Below, piece after piece: positions 8,061-17,402 of a stretch of DNA of 64,000 nucleotides (positions are counted from its first letter, which is position 1; the number at the start of each line of letters is the position of its first letter). The position numbers and the translations under genes were made by a program. The notes under the pieces are model-generated. The model did not search any database. It had not been told where the DNA came from and was given only the letters and a program-made list of their open reading frames with translations. Origin of the DNA: Bacteroidales bacterium. GTDB lineage: Bacteria > Bacteroidota > Bacteroidia > Bacteroidales > UBA10428. The DNA is taken from NCBI GenBank assembly GCA_035299085.1, contig DATGXG010000033.1, positions 1 through 64,000 of the forward strand, given 5' to 3'.

Positions 8061-9362
8061 ATGAATTCAATATTACAGCCCGAACTCATGCATCCCCGCG
8101 ATCAGATTGTGCTGATCATTGACAGGATTTACCGCCGGGGGATGACTACCACAACAGGCGGTAACATTTCAGTGATTGATGAAAACGGCGATATCTGGAT
8201 TACTCCCTCAGCTGTGGACAAGGGCACGCTGAAGCCTTCGGATATTATGTGTGTAAGGAGAGACGGTACTATTACCGGTCGACATAAGCCATCCTCTGAA
8301 TTCCCGTTTCACAGGGCTATTTACGGGATGCGCCCTGAATTGAAAGCCATTATCCATGCTCACCCGCCTGCACTGGTTTCTTTCAGCATAGTTCACCAGG
8401 TGCCGGATACCAATATTATCAGCCAGGCTAAGTACATTTGCGGTCCCATTGGGTACGCGCCTTATGAACTTCCCGGAAGCGAGATGCTGGGCCAAAAAAT
8501 TGCCGATGAATTCATGAAAGGATTCAAGGCAATTATCATGGAGAACCATGGGACAGTTGTAGGCGGCGCTGACCTCATGGATGCATTCCAGCGGTTTGAG
8601 ACCCTTGAATTTTGTGCACGGACCATCCTTTTTGGCAAGACGATTGGGGAACCTCATTACCTGGCAAATGACCAGATTGAGGAATTCGAAGCACAGGTTC
8701 CGGGTTTGTTGCCGGTTTTAGAAGAAGTTGACCATCCATCGGACGAACGGGAGAAGCGCACTGAAATTTGCCGGATCGTGCACAGGGCCTGCGACCAGGG
8801 ATTGATGATCAGCTCCTACGGAACCGTTTCGGTTCGCTGGCGTGGAGATGATTTTCTGATCACACCGAGGGATGTACCGCGATGGGACCTTCAATTAAAC
8901 GATATCGTTCAGATAAAAGACGGAAAAAGGGAATCCGGAAGAATTCCGAGTCGTGCCACCTGGCTGCACCAGGAAATATACAGACGCAATCCGGGTATTA
9001 ATTCGATCATTCTCACACAACCGCCATACCTGATGGCTTTCAGTGTGACACGCTCCGAGCTTGATGTGCGGACAATTCCTGAAAGCTGGATATTCCTCCA
9101 GGATATCCCGATTTTGCCCTATGGAATTCATTTTAAAGGCAGGAATGAAATTCCGGAAATGCTTTCTGAAAGCACTCCTGCCATATTGGTTGAGAATGAT
9201 TCGGTAATTGTAACCGGTGATAAATTACTACAGACATTCGACAGGCTTGAGGTAGCCGAGTTCAGTGCCAAATCGCTTGTGCTGGCAAAACCAATCGGTA
9301 AACTTATACCTATCAAAGATTACCAGGTAGAGGATTTAAGGAGAGTGTTTCTTAAAAAATAA
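8061..9362 (+). CDS. Tandem-domain class II aldolase, probable rhamnulose-1-phosphate aldolase
   Basis: By position this enzyme should split L-rhamnulose 1-phosphate into dihydroxyacetone phosphate and L-lactaldehyde. It is a fusion of two class II aldolase/adducin domains (about 1-210 and 225-425), where most members have one domain of 210-275 aa. The first keeps the zinc and catalytic set: E80 (PSSEF), H99 and H101 (HAHPP) and H163 (ENHG). The second is recognisable as the same fold (GINSIILTQPP, ILVENDSVIVTG) but has A299, L318, Q320 and D380 at those positions, so it cannot bind zinc in the same way. This looks like an internal duplication with one domain reduced to a structural or regulatory role. 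The family is certain; the exact substrate is inferred from the operon. Confidence 0.85.
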   Translation: MNSILQPELMHPRDQIVLIIDRIYRRGMTTTTGGNISVIDENGDIWITPSAVDKGTLKPSDIMCVRRDGTITGRHKPSSEFPFHRAIYGMRPELKAIIHAHPPALVSFSIVHQVPDTNIISQAKYICGPIGYAPYELPGSEMLGQKIADEFMKGFKAIIMENHGTVVGGADLMDAFQRFETLEFCARTILFGKTIGEPHYLANDQIEEFEAQVPGLLPVLEEVDHPSDEREKRTEICRIVHRACDQGLMISSYGTVSVRWRGDDFLITPRDVPRWDLQLNDIVQIKDGKRESGRIPSRATWLHQEIYRRNPGINSIILTQPPYLMAFSVTRSELDVRTIPESWIFLQDIPILPYGIHFKGRNEIPEMLSESTPAILVENDSVIVTGDKLLQTFDRLEVAEFSAKSLVLAKPIGKLIPIKDYQVEDLRRVFLKK

Positions 9363-9430
9363 TTTAACCCGGATAATTTGTATTAACTTGCCAGTATTGG
9401 TTCCGATTAGTCATTTCACAAGAAGTACCC

Positions 9431-11035
9431 ATGAGAATCTCAGCATTATTGTTCTTTTGTTTCACTGTTTTTGCCGCGTTGAACGCCCAATTACAGAACA
9501 CACCATTTACAGCAGTATTAAACCCGAATGAGCAGGTAACCTATCACAACCCGATTATTCCGGGGTTCTATTCCGATCCAAGCGTGTGCAGGGTAGGGGA
9601 CGATTATTATTTAATTACAAGTACTTTTGAATTTTTCCCGGGTGTTCCTGTTTTTCACAGCAAAGACCTGGTTAACTGGGAACAGATAGGTCATGTGCTC
9701 GACAGGCCAACCCAGCTGCCGAACGGAATTAATATTTTTGCCGCAACTATCCGGTATCATGAAGGCACATTTTATATGATCACCACCAATATCGCATACG
9801 GAGGTAACTTTTATGTAACGGCCACCAATCCGGCCGGCCCGTGGTCGGATCCGGTATGGATCAAGGCAGGAGGTATTGATCCTGACCTTTATTTTGATGA
9901 TAACGGTAAAGTGTATGTCATTTCTTCAACATTTATACTGAATGAAATCGACATAAAAACAGGAAAGTTCCTGACAGAAGGACGGAAGATATGGAATGGC
10001 ACAGGAGGGCGTTATGCCGAAGGACCTCATATTTACAAAAAAGACGGTTTTTATTACCTGATGGCTGCTGAAGGCGGCACCGAGGAGGCACATTCAGAGA
10101 CCATAGCAAGAAGCAAAGATATCTGGGGCCCTTATAATTCATTTGAAGCAAATCCTATACTTACCCATGTTACCGCGGCTGCACAGGGAAATCCGATCCA
10201 GGGTACCGGTCATGCCGATATCATCCAGGCTCATGATGGTTCATGGTGGATGGTATTTCACGGCTATCGTTCCAACGGCGACGGCACCCATCATGTGCTG
10301 GGCAGGGAAACCTGTCTTGCGCCCGTAACATGGCCAAAGAACGGCTGGCCGGTAATAAACGGCAATGGTACGGTCACTCCTGAAATGACTTGTTCCACCC
10401 TGCATTTGAAACCTTTTGCCGTTCCTCCGGCCAGGATTGATTTTGACAATAAACAATTACCTCAGGAATGGAATTACATCAGGTATCCCGAAGCATCAAA
10501 TTATTCATTAACTACCCGCGCCGGGTTCTTAAGGCTTGTGGGTTCTGAACAGACGATCGAAGACGGAAAATCACCCACATTTGTTGGCAGAAGACTTCAG
10601 CATCATTATTTTTCCGCCACGGCACAGGTTGAATTCAATCCGGGAAAATCCGATGAAGAGGCCGGTCTGACCCTACTCAATAACGGCGCCCATTTTGATC
10701 TGCTCATCAGGCAATCGAAAGGCAAACGCGTGGCTTTCTGCAGGCTGCGATTCGGAAACGTTATTTATGAGTCGAAAGAAACAACCTTAAAACCGGGTCC
10801 GGTAAAGCTTAAGATAAAGGGTGAAAAAACCAAATTTACATTCCTTGTAGCGCAGGATAATACGCCTTTCACCGAAATTCAATCAGTTCCCTCCAGGTAC
10901 CTTAGCTCTGAAACGGTGGGTTGGTTCACGGGTGTATATGTCGGTTTATATTCCACGGGTAACGGCAGAAAGTCTTCCGCACCGGCCGATTACGACTGGT
11001 TCGAATACGCCGAAGATAAACCTGTCAAACAATAA
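9431..11035 (+). CDS. Secreted GH43 beta-xylosidase/alpha-L-arabinofuranosidase
   Basis: This exported glycoside hydrolase family 43 enzyme removes arabinofuranosyl or xylosyl residues by inversion. It has a signal peptide (MRISALLFFCFTVFAALNAQ), a five-bladed propeller (about 35-325) and a C-terminal beta-sandwich of the GH43_C2/DUF1349 type (about 335-525). The three acidic residues expected for the family are visible: D49 (FYSDPSV), D150 (GGIDPDLYF) and E197 (YAEGPHIY). The family is clear, but GH43 specificity cannot be read from sequence alone. It is followed closely by the GH30 gene, with which it is probably co-transcribed. Confidence 0.9.
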   Translation: MRISALLFFCFTVFAALNAQLQNTPFTAVLNPNEQVTYHNPIIPGFYSDPSVCRVGDDYYLITSTFEFFPGVPVFHSKDLVNWEQIGHVLDRPTQLPNGINIFAATIRYHEGTFYMITTNIAYGGNFYVTATNPAGPWSDPVWIKAGGIDPDLYFDDNGKVYVISSTFILNEIDIKTGKFLTEGRKIWNGTGGRYAEGPHIYKKDGFYYLMAAEGGTEEAHSETIARSKDIWGPYNSFEANPILTHVTAAAQGNPIQGTGHADIIQAHDGSWWMVFHGYRSNGDGTHHVLGRETCLAPVTWPKNGWPVINGNGTVTPEMTCSTLHLKPFAVPPARIDFDNKQLPQEWNYIRYPEASNYSLTTRAGFLRLVGSEQTIEDGKSPTFVGRRLQHHYFSATAQVEFNPGKSDEEAGLTLLNNGAHFDLLIRQSKGKRVAFCRLRFGNVIYESKETTLKPGPVKLKIKGEKTKFTFLVAQDNTPFTEIQSVPSRYLSSETVGWFTGVYVGLYSTGNGRKSSAPADYDWFEYAEDKPVKQ

Positions 11036-11038
11036 TAC

Positions 11039-11046
11039 TATATTTG
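11039..11046 (+). promoter_or_regulatory. Possible -7 box upstream of the GH30 gene
   Basis: TATATTTG matches the Bacteroidota -7 consensus and ends 20 bp before the GH30 start codon. No good -33 element is seen at the right distance, so this may be chance. Confidence 0.25.
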
Positions 11047-11066
11047 AATTAAAATACTGCATTTCT

Positions 11067-12548
11067 ATGAAGGTCGTCAATTTTAATTTCCTGCCGCACT
11101 TAGGGACGCGATTCATCGCGTCCGTAACCGTATTGTTTGTTTTTTCCTCTTTGATTTTCAGTCAGCAACCCGCAACCTTTAATTATAATAAGGTAACCGT
11201 TATAACTACAGCCGATAAATCGGATCTGCGTTTGTCTGAAAACGGAACCTTGTCATTCTATGAAATGAATCAGCCAAAAGAAACCGAACTGGTAATATTT
11301 GTGGATCCCGGTCATTCGTTCCAGACTATCACCGGCATTGGCGGTGCATTAACGGATGCCTCGGCTGAAACATTTGCAAAACTTCCTCAGCAAGCGCAAC
11401 AGGAACTGCTCACCGCATATTATGACCCGCAGAAAGGCATCGGATACACGCTCGGGCGCACGAATATAAACAGCTGCGATTTCTCAAGCGATTCTTATAC
11501 TTATGTCGCCGACAATGATGCGGAACTGAAGACATTTGACCTTGCCCACGATAAAAAATTTAAAGTTCCTCTCATACAGGATGCAATAAAAGCCGCCGGC
11601 GGGAAACTCACCATGTTTGTCAGTCCATGGAGTCCCCCCGCATGGATGAAGACAAACAACAACATGCTGAAAGGCGGTGAACTGAAGCCTGAATTCATGC
11701 AAAGCTGGGCCAATTACTATGTGAAATTTATTAAATCTTATGAGGCTCTCGGCATCCCTGTATGGGGATTAAGCGTTCAGAATGAACCCATGGCTACCCA
11801 GACATGGGAATCATGCATCTATACAGCCGAACAGGAACGCGATTTCATTAAAAACTTCCTTGGGCCCACCCTTCAGAAAAACGGTCTTGGCGATAAAAAA
11901 CTGATAGCATGGGATCATAACCGTGACCTGGTTTATCAGCGGGCCAGCACAATCCTTGACGATAAGGATGCGGCAAAATATGTATGGGGTATCGGATTCC
12001 ATTGGTATGAAACGTGGACCGGCGCCGACATGAATTTTCAGAACGTAAAGCTGGTTACCGATGTATATCCCGCTATAAACGTGTTGTTCACTGAAGGATG
12101 TGTTGAAAAGTTCGATCTTTCGAAGGTACACGATTGGTGGCTCGGTGAGCGTTACGGGAAGTCGATGCTGAATGATTTCAACTCAGGAGCTGTGGCGTGG
12201 ACCGACTGGAATATCCTTTTGGATGAAAAGGGAGGACCGAATCACGCGGGTAATTTCTGTTTCGCACCTGTACACGCTGACCTGGCAACCGGTAAGCTGA
12301 TTTACACGAACATTTACTATTACCTGGGTCATTTTTCAAAATTCGTAAAGCCGGGTGCAAAAAGAATTGCCTGTTCGTCAAGCCGTGATCTGCTGCCATC
12401 AGTTGCCTTTCAGAACACCGACGGAAGCCTGGCCGTAATTGTGTTGAATACTTCGGATGACAGTCAGAAATACAATGTATGGATTGCAGGAAAGGCTGCA
12501 GAAACCGTTGCCATGCCCCATTCCATTTCAACACTGATCATACGCTGA
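11067..12548 (+). CDS. Secreted GH30-family glycosidase
   Basis: This exported retaining glycosidase belongs to GH30 (glucosylceramidase/beta-glucosidase/xylanase clan). The motifs TITGIGGALTDASAETF, TLGRTNINSCDFSSDSYTY and SPWSPPAWMKTNNNMLKGG are characteristic. The acid/base is E240 in VQNEP and the nucleophile is E343 in LFTEG. A C-terminal beta-sandwich ends the protein (SLAVIVLNTSDDSQKYNVWI). I start it at 11067 (493 aa), where a hydrophobic signal peptide ending at FSQQ follows. An in-frame ATG at 10932 would overlap the upstream GH43 gene by about 100 bases and add residues unlike a signal sequence. The substrate within GH30 is not determinable here. Confidence 0.9.
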   Translation: MKVVNFNFLPHLGTRFIASVTVLFVFSSLIFSQQPATFNYNKVTVITTADKSDLRLSENGTLSFYEMNQPKETELVIFVDPGHSFQTITGIGGALTDASAETFAKLPQQAQQELLTAYYDPQKGIGYTLGRTNINSCDFSSDSYTYVADNDAELKTFDLAHDKKFKVPLIQDAIKAAGGKLTMFVSPWSPPAWMKTNNNMLKGGELKPEFMQSWANYYVKFIKSYEALGIPVWGLSVQNEPMATQTWESCIYTAEQERDFIKNFLGPTLQKNGLGDKKLIAWDHNRDLVYQRASTILDDKDAAKYVWGIGFHWYETWTGADMNFQNVKLVTDVYPAINVLFTEGCVEKFDLSKVHDWWLGERYGKSMLNDFNSGAVAWTDWNILLDEKGGPNHAGNFCFAPVHADLATGKLIYTNIYYYLGHFSKFVKPGAKRIACSSSRDLLPSVAFQNTDGSLAVIVLNTSDDSQKYNVWIAGKAAETVAMPHSISTLIIR

Positions 12549-12741
12549 TTTCGTTACCAGGGTTTGTCTTCAGATTAATCCCTGATTAAAGGGTTTATTT
12601 CCGCCATTGACCTCAATTGGTCGACGACACGAATGCGGATTCCTTTTTTATTTAAATTTATGGAAATAAAGCATTTTGCAGTTTCATTTTACTGCCTTTA
12701 TAATACTTTAACCATTTACAAACCTTTTAAAACGGATTAAT

Positions 12742-14361
12742 ATGGACAATGAAAAATCAGGTAAAGGTGATTCCGGAAATCCTCTGTCAAGGCGGAATTT
12801 TCTGAGAACCACAACAGCAGCTACGGCGGCGTTTACCATTATCCCAAGTTTTGCCATGGGTAAAAAACTGGGTCATGTGGCTCCCAGCGATACCTTGAAT
12901 GTAGCCCTTATTGGTGCAGGTAACCAGGGATCAGGTGATATATCAAGTATCTGTAAAGCTGAAGTGGAAGGGCCTGCCAATCCGTTTGGAATGGCTTCGG
13001 CTCCGGGGACCGAAAAACTGGTGGCTGTTTGCGATGTCGACTGGGGATACAGTCCCGTTCAGTCGACTTTCACAAAGTTTCCGGGAGCCAAAAAGTATAA
13101 AGACTGGAGGTTGATGTTTGATGAGATGGGCAAGTCGATTGATGCCGTTGTGGTTGCAACTGCCGACCATAATCACGCCAATCCTACGGCAACAGCCATT
13201 ACCCTCGGAAAACATGTGTATACCGAAAAACCTCTTACACACACCATATATGAATCAAGACTGCTGACAAAACTGGCTAAAAAGTACGGCGTAGCCACAC
13301 AGATGGGTAACCAGGGTTCATCAGGAGATGGTGTTCGTAAGGCTTGCGCATGGGCATGGGCCGGTGAAATCGGTGAAGTACGTAAAGTGGATGTATGGTC
13401 AGCCCGTCCGATATGGCCGCAGGGACTTGATACTCCGACTGTTGAAATGAAGGTTCCAAGTACACTCGATTGGAAGTTGTGGTTAGGACATATGCCTTAC
13501 AGGGCCTACAATAACGCATACCATCCATGGAACTTCCGTGGATGGTGGGATTTTGGTACAGGTGCTTTCGGAGATATGGCCTGCCATAACATGCATCCTG
13601 TCTTCAAGGTTCTGCAACTGGGCTATCCGGTAAAAGTCCAGGGACAATCAACAACCCTGAAGAAAGATGCCTGCCCTCATGCACAAATTGTAAAAATGAT
13701 ATTCCCGGCACGTCCGAATCTGCCTAAAATGGCAATGCCTGAAGTTGAAGTTACCTGGTATGACGGTGGTTTCCATGCCATGATCCCGGATGTGCTTCCT
13801 GAAGGAAAAACCTGGCAGGGTGAAGGTTGTGCCATCTACGGAACAAAGGATACCCTTATTCTCGGAAGCCATGGTATGGATCCATACCTGTTATCAGGCC
13901 GTGTTCCGAATTCACCCGAAGTACTCAGGGTAATTCCTGATAATAACCATTACCTCGATTGGGTGGCAGCCTGCAAGAATCCTGATTTACGCGACAAAAC
14001 CGCATCACATTTCGGCGAGGCCGGTCCTTTCAACGAAATCGTGCTTATGGGTGTCCTGGCAGTCCGCCTGCAGAAACTGGGAAGAATCCTTGAATGGGAC
14101 GGCCCGAATATGCAGTTTACCAATGTGAGTGCTAATGATAAAGTTTCCATCTGGTCAGAAATGTTCGACATGATGAAAATGATGGCTGCAGCCAATGCCG
14201 CTGCTAAGAATGCAGGTGGTGCTAAAAACCAGCCACCGGCTGCTATGCCTGGAATGCCCGGATTTGCCGATCCGAGTGAAGTGAATGCAAGAGAATTTGT
14301 ATCCGGTTTAATAAAACACAATTATCTGAACGGGTTCAAATTACCCGATATGCCCGCTTAG
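12742..14361 (+). CDS. Tat-exported Gfo/Idh/MocA-family oxidoreductase
   Basis: This is an NAD(P)-dependent sugar or polyol oxidoreductase family member predicted to act outside the cytoplasm. The N-terminus SRRNFLR (16-22) followed by an Ala/Thr-rich hydrophobic stretch is a twin-arginine signal, which exports folded cofactor-loaded proteins. The Rossmann fold is visible as NVALIGAGNQG (53-63) and the family EKP motif at 162-164. Near the C-terminus is an unusual Met/Ala/Pro-rich insert (MMKMMAAANAAAKN, then PPAAMPGMPGF). It is followed by a two-component pair and an exported sugar-isomerase-like protein, a pairing common in Bacteroidota. I infer oxidation of a periplasmic sugar or glycoside; the substrate is unknown. 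Confidence 0.88.
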   Translation: MDNEKSGKGDSGNPLSRRNFLRTTTAATAAFTIIPSFAMGKKLGHVAPSDTLNVALIGAGNQGSGDISSICKAEVEGPANPFGMASAPGTEKLVAVCDVDWGYSPVQSTFTKFPGAKKYKDWRLMFDEMGKSIDAVVVATADHNHANPTATAITLGKHVYTEKPLTHTIYESRLLTKLAKKYGVATQMGNQGSSGDGVRKACAWAWAGEIGEVRKVDVWSARPIWPQGLDTPTVEMKVPSTLDWKLWLGHMPYRAYNNAYHPWNFRGWWDFGTGAFGDMACHNMHPVFKVLQLGYPVKVQGQSTTLKKDACPHAQIVKMIFPARPNLPKMAMPEVEVTWYDGGFHAMIPDVLPEGKTWQGEGCAIYGTKDTLILGSHGMDPYLLSGRVPNSPEVLRVIPDNNHYLDWVAACKNPDLRDKTASHFGEAGPFNEIVLMGVLAVRLQKLGRILEWDGPNMQFTNVSANDKVSIWSEMFDMMKMMAAANAAAKNAGGAKNQPPAAMPGMPGFADPSEVNAREFVSGLIKHNYLNGFKLPDMPA

Positions 14362-14389
14362 TCTTTTTGAAGTGAGTGATTTTAGTCCT

Positions 14390-14431
14390 CTACCGGCATC
14401 TTGCTTAGCAATTTGCCGGTAGTCTTTATTT
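14390..14431 (+). terminator. Likely intrinsic terminator after the oxidoreductase gene
   Basis: CTACCGGCA (14390-14398) pairs perfectly with TGCCGGTAG (14414-14422), giving a 9-bp stem with a 15-base loop, followed by the T-rich TCTTTATTT. It lies 29 bp past the stop codon and before the histidine kinase start, so it may separate the two units. Confidence 0.6.
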
Positions 14432-14467
14432 AGAAATACCGGGAATGATTCATTATTTTTACGGGCT

Positions 14468-15511
14468 ATGGAAAACGTAAGGGGTTTGTTGTTCAGGTAC
14501 CGCATCTGGTGGCACGTCATCTTCTGGATCGTATGGTATTTCTTTTATATTATTACATACAGCCAGGGTGAACCGTTTGAGAAAACGCAGTTTATTTATA
14601 ATCTCTACCTGCTGCCCGTAAGAATGGCAGCCACTTATTCTTTAATTTACTGGATCCTTCCGAAATTCCTTTTTACCAAGAAATACCTGATTTTCTTCAT
14701 CATCACCATTATACACGGAATCGTTTTCGGACTGGCTGTAACGTATACTCTTGCTTATGCATCCAAATCTCCGGTGGTGGAAATGGTTCCGTATATCCGT
14801 CCGCTTGTTTTAAATTACCAGATTCCTGCAACAGCAGTGGCTATTTACATGTTCAAACGCTGGTATCTGATCCAGCAAATTACGTTGAACCTTCAGAATG
14901 AAAAACTCGAGTCGGAACTTAAACTGTTGAAATCCCAGATCCATCCTCATTTTCTTTTCAACACGCTGAATAACCTTTATGCGCTAACTTTAAAAAAATC
15001 GGATAAGGCGCCCGATATGGTCATTCAGCTTTCGAATCTTCTCGAATACAGTCTTTACAGCGGAAAAGAACCGGAGGTTGAACTTCATGAAGAAATAAAG
15101 CAGCTTTGTGGTTATATCGATCTGGAAAAACTGCGATACGGCAAGAGGCTTGATATTAAGACTCAAATCCCCGAAAGCACCGATGGTCTCATGATCGCTC
15201 CGCTTTTGCTGCTTCCTTTTGTTGAGAACAGCTTTAAGCATGGCGCCAGCAATGATATTGAATCCCCGTTCATTCACATTAAAATGGATGTGAAAAACGA
15301 AAAACTTTTTTTCAATGTCACAAACTCATATCAGCCCGTTGTCGGGAAGCCTGAAAACTATAAAGAAGGTATAGGGCTGAATAATGTGAGGCGGAGGCTT
15401 GAATTGCTTTATCCGGGTAAGCATAAGCTTGAAATTACAAAAGGAGAAAATGTTTTTGAAGTACATTTGATCATGGATCTGCGGCACGATATTTTAAAAA
15501 ATGAAAAATGA
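14468..15511 (+). CDS. LytS/YehU-type sensor histidine kinase
   Basis: This is an inner-membrane sensor kinase of 347 aa. About four hydrophobic segments fill residues 12-130 with no large periplasmic sensor domain. The His_kinase motif QIHPHFLFNTLNNL (157-170) holds the phosphorylated histidine, and a HATPase_c domain follows (about 235-335; LLLLPFVENSFKHG and GIGLNNVRRRLELLYPG). The stop codon overlaps the start of the response regulator by 4 bp (ATGA), so the two are translationally coupled. The signal sensed is not evident. Its place between two exported sugar-metabolism proteins suggests a sugar-linked or envelope signal, but this is inference. Confidence 0.93.
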   Translation: MENVRGLLFRYRIWWHVIFWIVWYFFYIITYSQGEPFEKTQFIYNLYLLPVRMAATYSLIYWILPKFLFTKKYLIFFIITIIHGIVFGLAVTYTLAYASKSPVVEMVPYIRPLVLNYQIPATAVAIYMFKRWYLIQQITLNLQNEKLESELKLLKSQIHPHFLFNTLNNLYALTLKKSDKAPDMVIQLSNLLEYSLYSGKEPEVELHEEIKQLCGYIDLEKLRYGKRLDIKTQIPESTDGLMIAPLLLLPFVENSFKHGASNDIESPFIHIKMDVKNEKLFFNVTNSYQPVVGKPENYKEGIGLNNVRRRLELLYPGKHKLEITKGENVFEVHLIMDLRHDILKNEK

Positions 15512-16230
15512 AGTATCTGTGTGTGATAATAGATGATGAGCCTTTAGCCATTGAAGTGATCAAGACTCACCTCGAAAAGCTGGGTCTTTTTGAAATTGCA
15601 GGTGAGTTCAGCAGTGCTGTTGAAGCCTTTCAGATTCTTTCTTCGCGAAAGATCGACCTGATGTTTCTGGACATCCAGATGCCCGGAATTAAAGGAACTG
15701 ATTTTCTGAAGAGTCTGAACAATCCGCCCAGGGTGATACTTACAACAGCTTACAGGGAATATGCTTTTGAAGGATACGAGCTTAATGTGGTGGATTACCT
15801 GTTGAAGCCGATTTCTTACGAGCGGTTTATCAAGGCAGTGGATAAGTTTCTGGGCCTGGCTGAAAGAGGCACTCTGGCTGCACAGTCTCCTGAAGAAGAG
15901 CGGTTTATTTACATTAATATAAACAAGAAAGTTCATAAAATACTGATCGCGGATATCCTCTTCGTTGAGAGTGTTAAGGATTACCTTTATATACACACAG
16001 TTTCAGGCAAGATTATTGCCAAACATACCATCTCATCTTTTGAACCGTTACTGCCCCGGAATGAATTTATCCGGATTCATCGTTCGTTTATAGTTTCTGT
16101 AAAAAGAATAAAAAGCTTCAACGCGCACAGCATCGATATAGGAACACAGGAGCTGCCGATAGGTCCGAACTACCAGGCCCAGGTGTTCGATAAATTGAAA
16201 TATCCGCAATTCAGGTCGAAAGATATTTAA
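15508..16230 (+). CDS. LytTR-family response regulator
   Basis: This is a two-domain transcription factor. The receiver domain (about 3-118) has the acidic pair D9/D10, the phosphoacceptor D55 in MFLDIQMPG, a conserved T in LTTAY and K in LLKP. The LytTR DNA-binding domain (about 135-235) shows ILFVESVKDYLYIHT, IHRSFIVSVKRIKS and LPIGPNY. It starts inside the stop codon of the kinase gene. LytTR regulators usually bind short direct repeats, and I did not find an obvious one upstream of neighbouring genes. Confidence 0.93.
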   Translation: MKYLCVIIDDEPLAIEVIKTHLEKLGLFEIAGEFSSAVEAFQILSSRKIDLMFLDIQMPGIKGTDFLKSLNNPPRVILTTAYREYAFEGYELNVVDYLLKPISYERFIKAVDKFLGLAERGTLAAQSPEEERFIYININKKVHKILIADILFVESVKDYLYIHTVSGKIIAKHTISSFEPLLPRNEFIRIHRSFIVSVKRIKSFNAHSIDIGTQELPIGPNYQAQVFDKLKYPQFRSKDI

Positions 16231-16305
16231 TCGATGCAAGGGAATTCTTTATGCTGTTTTACCTCGTATATGTCGACCAGGGTAGGCACACTCTGAAGGA
16301 ATAAT

Positions 16306-16313
16306 TAGTTTTG
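16306..16313 (+). promoter_or_regulatory. Possible -7 box of the sugar-isomerase-like gene
   Basis: TAGTTTTG matches TAnnTTTG and ends 34 bp before the start codon at 16348. A -33 element is not convincing. Confidence 0.3.
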
Positions 16314-16347
16314 TTTAAATCGTAAATGAACTTAAAAACAACATTTT

Positions 16348-17379
16348 ATGAAGAAAATTTTATATGCCGGTGTGACAGCAGCTTTGGGACTGTTTCTCAC
16401 AAATGCGGCTTTTTGCGGAGCACCCGGTGACGGTAAACAGCTGGGTATAGCTACCTATTCAGTAAAAGGACTTGAAACCGATATTGAAGGCACATTCAAA
16501 GCACTGGCTGAGGATGGTTATAAAGTAATGGAAATATCAAATTATGATGCCAATTCAGGAAAAGTGGCCGGTACCTATTCACCGGCTGATTATGCTGCAC
16601 TGGCTTCAAAATACGGGTTGAAGATTTTATCAAGCCATGTCCGCGCAAAATTTGATGTGAAGGATGTTCCGGGTTCACTCGCAGCCTGGGGTAAGGCCTT
16701 TGACGATCATAAAATTATGGGCGCGGAATATGTAATACTCCCCATGAATATGTGGTCAGGCAATTTTGAAGGACTTAAGGCTGAGTGCGACCTGATGAAT
16801 AAGATAGGGGAGGAAGCCAATAAAAGGGGTATTCATTTCGGATATCACAACCATCACATGGAATTCGCCACAGTTGCCGGAACTGATCAGCTTTATGAAG
16901 ATTTTCTCCTCCAGAATACTGACCCTTCAAAAGTGATTTTCCAACTCGATGTATATTGGATCACACAAGGCGGACAGGATCCGGTTGCCTACCTGAAGAA
17001 ATATCCGAAGAGGTTCCAGTTGCTCCATATTAAAGATGATTATGTGGTTGGAGCAAGCGGCAAAATCAATTATGATGCGATTTTCACACAGTTCTACAAA
17101 AATGGCATGAAAAACTGGTTTGTTGAAATCGAAGACAAGATGACGCCTGAACAAAGGGAACAGTCGATGGCCATGATGAATGCCATGAAGGACATCCAGG
17201 CAAAAGGCGGATCAATGGAAGATTTCATGAAGGAAATGATGAAGAACAGGCCTGCAGGCAGTCCCCCTCCGGGTTTCGGTCCCCAGGATCCCGCAGTAAT
17301 GGCTCAAAAGTTGAAAGACTCCCTTGAAGCTATAAAAGAGAGCGCTGATTACCTGAAGAATTCGAAATTTGTGAAATAG
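16348..17379 (+). CDS. Exported sugar phosphate isomerase/epimerase-like TIM barrel
   Basis: This is a xylose-isomerase-like (AP endonuclease 2 fold) protein with a signal peptide (MKKILYAGVTAALGLFLTNA), so it acts outside the cytoplasm. Candidate metal and catalytic positions of the fold are present: MEISNYDA, HYHNHHMEF-like HNHHMEF, FQLDVYWIT, LHIKDD and WFVEIED. Between the last of these and the C-terminal helix lies a Met/Pro-rich insert (EQSMAMMNAMKD, RPAGSPPPGFGPQD) that ordinary family members lack and that resembles in composition the insert of the oxidoreductase at 12742. Family members often work with Gfo/Idh oxidoreductases on keto-sugars or inositols. The reaction is not known. 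Confidence 0.82.
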   Translation: MKKILYAGVTAALGLFLTNAAFCGAPGDGKQLGIATYSVKGLETDIEGTFKALAEDGYKVMEISNYDANSGKVAGTYSPADYAALASKYGLKILSSHVRAKFDVKDVPGSLAAWGKAFDDHKIMGAEYVILPMNMWSGNFEGLKAECDLMNKIGEEANKRGIHFGYHNHHMEFATVAGTDQLYEDFLLQNTDPSKVIFQLDVYWITQGGQDPVAYLKKYPKRFQLLHIKDDYVVGASGKINYDAIFTQFYKNGMKNWFVEIEDKMTPEQREQSMAMMNAMKDIQAKGGSMEDFMKEMMKNRPAGSPPPGFGPQDPAVMAQKLKDSLEAIKESADYLKNSKFVK

Positions 17380-17402
17380 GACAATTCAATTGAATACCAT
17401 TT

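Noticed and set aside
10932..11066. Upstream start for the GH30 gene overlapping GH43
   Set aside because: It would overlap the GH43 coding end by about 100 bases and place non-signal residues before a clear signal peptide starting at 11067.
12660..12741. AraR-like palindrome upstream of the first Gfo/Idh gene
   Set aside because: Only a TACTTT half is present, without the AAAAGTA arm at the required distance.
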